Positions 63,895 to 64,000 of a stretch of 64,000 bases of DNA are shown here, in pieces. The translations under genes were made by a program, and so were the position numbers. How positions within the stretch are numbered: the first letter of the stretch is position 1; each line of letters begins with the position of its first letter. The notes beneath the pieces are model-generated. The model was not told the DNA's origin and searched no databases. It saw nothing but the letters and a program-made list of their open reading frames with translations. The stretch comes from Lachnospiraceae bacterium. Its GTDB lineage: Bacteria; Bacillota; Clostridia; Lachnospirales; Lachnospiraceae. Location: assembly GCA_030526195.1 (NCBI GenBank), contig JAUNDG010000007.1, positions 1-64,000 on the forward strand. Direction: 5' to 3'.

Positions 63895-64000
63895 ATGCGA
63901 TTTCATGCGATCATGATGGCCTCGGGTTTTGGCCATCGGTTCGGTTCTAATAAATTGCTGGTGCCTCTGGAGGGGAAGCCGTTATACCGCCATGTGCTGG
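63895..64000 (+). CDS. MocA/YgfJ-type molybdenum cofactor nucleotidyltransferase (partial)
   Basis: Only the first 35 codons lie in the window. They begin MRFHAIMMASGFGHRFGSN and continue to KLLVPLEGKPLY, the GT-A nucleotidyltransferase start with its NTP-binding loop as in MocA and YgfJ. These enzymes add CMP to molybdopterin for xanthine dehydrogenase-class enzymes. AAAGGG lies before the ATG. The 192-base gap before it shows no gene. The reading frame runs off the right edge. Confidence 0.8.
   Translation, partial: MRFHAIMMASGFGHRFGSNKLLVPLEGKPLYRHVL

Noticed and set aside
1..64000. CRISPR arrays, rRNA, tRNA, phage or insertion-sequence genes
   Set aside because: No regularly spaced direct repeats with unique spacers, no rRNA or tRNA cloverleaf sequence, and no transposase, integrase or capsid-like protein was seen.

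Overview
The window reads as chromosome from a Gram-positive obligate anaerobe of the Clostridia (Firmicutes), with GC content in the low-to-mid 50s percent by eye. Pointers are the Firmicute gene order priA-def-fmt-rsmB-rlmN-stp-pknB-rsgA-rpe-thiN, a PASTA-type PknB, three CWB2 cell-wall-binding proteins, an FprA-type flavodiiron protein, a MurE with the DNPR motif expected for meso-diaminopimelate, and a cluster for a selenium-dependent molybdenum hydroxylase. I could not assign a genus. No rRNA, tRNA, CRISPR array, transposase or phage gene was seen.

Layout. 1-293: 63-bp tandem repeats with internal hairpins. 294-13338: housekeeping run (murE, priA, def, fmt, rsmB, rlmN, stp, pknB, rsgA, rpe, thiN), mostly overlapping or closely spaced, ended by a terminator. 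13496-25002: three tandem paralogous secreted proteins of about 1000-1300 residues, with InlB/Flg_new-like modules and three C-terminal CWB2 repeats, each behind its own matching promoter. 25303-30875: flavodiiron protein, RidA protein, two SPFH membrane proteins and an RsmH. 31139-34523: a TetR-type regulator, a class V aminotransferase/cysteine desulfurase of the type found with selenium-molybdenum hydroxylases, and pyrBI. 34741-40102: an operon with chorismate mutase, a DUF815 ATPase, a Ppx/GppA protein and polyphosphate kinase.

40437-64000 is a large purine catabolism island. Guanine deaminase and an unknown 221-residue protein are followed by a leftward operon (regulator, dpaL/ygeX, ygeY, ygeW, arcC). 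A divergent rightward set carries a fold-II PLP enzyme, a threonine synthase-like protein, SerC, SsnA, YgfK, the xanthine dehydrogenase-like hydroxylase, HydA, YqeB, YqeC and the start of a MocA/YgfJ protein. Together these suggest that guanine is deaminated to xanthine, which is then hydroxylated or reduced and opened by amidohydrolases. The carbamoyl and diaminopropionate parts would be recovered by YgeW, ArcC and DpaL as ATP, pyruvate and ammonia. YqeB, YqeC, the MocA-like protein and probably the 32-kb class V enzyme would mature the Mo/Se cofactor. Three PLP enzymes placed inside this set are unexplained.

The intergenic DNA holds two dispersed repeat families. One is a 121-122 bp element with 9-bp terminal inverted repeats (5.5, 29.6 and 61.6 kb; the first is an internal-deletion form), each copy next to an AAGCGGA-type hairpin. 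The other is a structured repeat of about 100 bp lying immediately downstream of two leftward terminators (33.0 and 42.7 kb).
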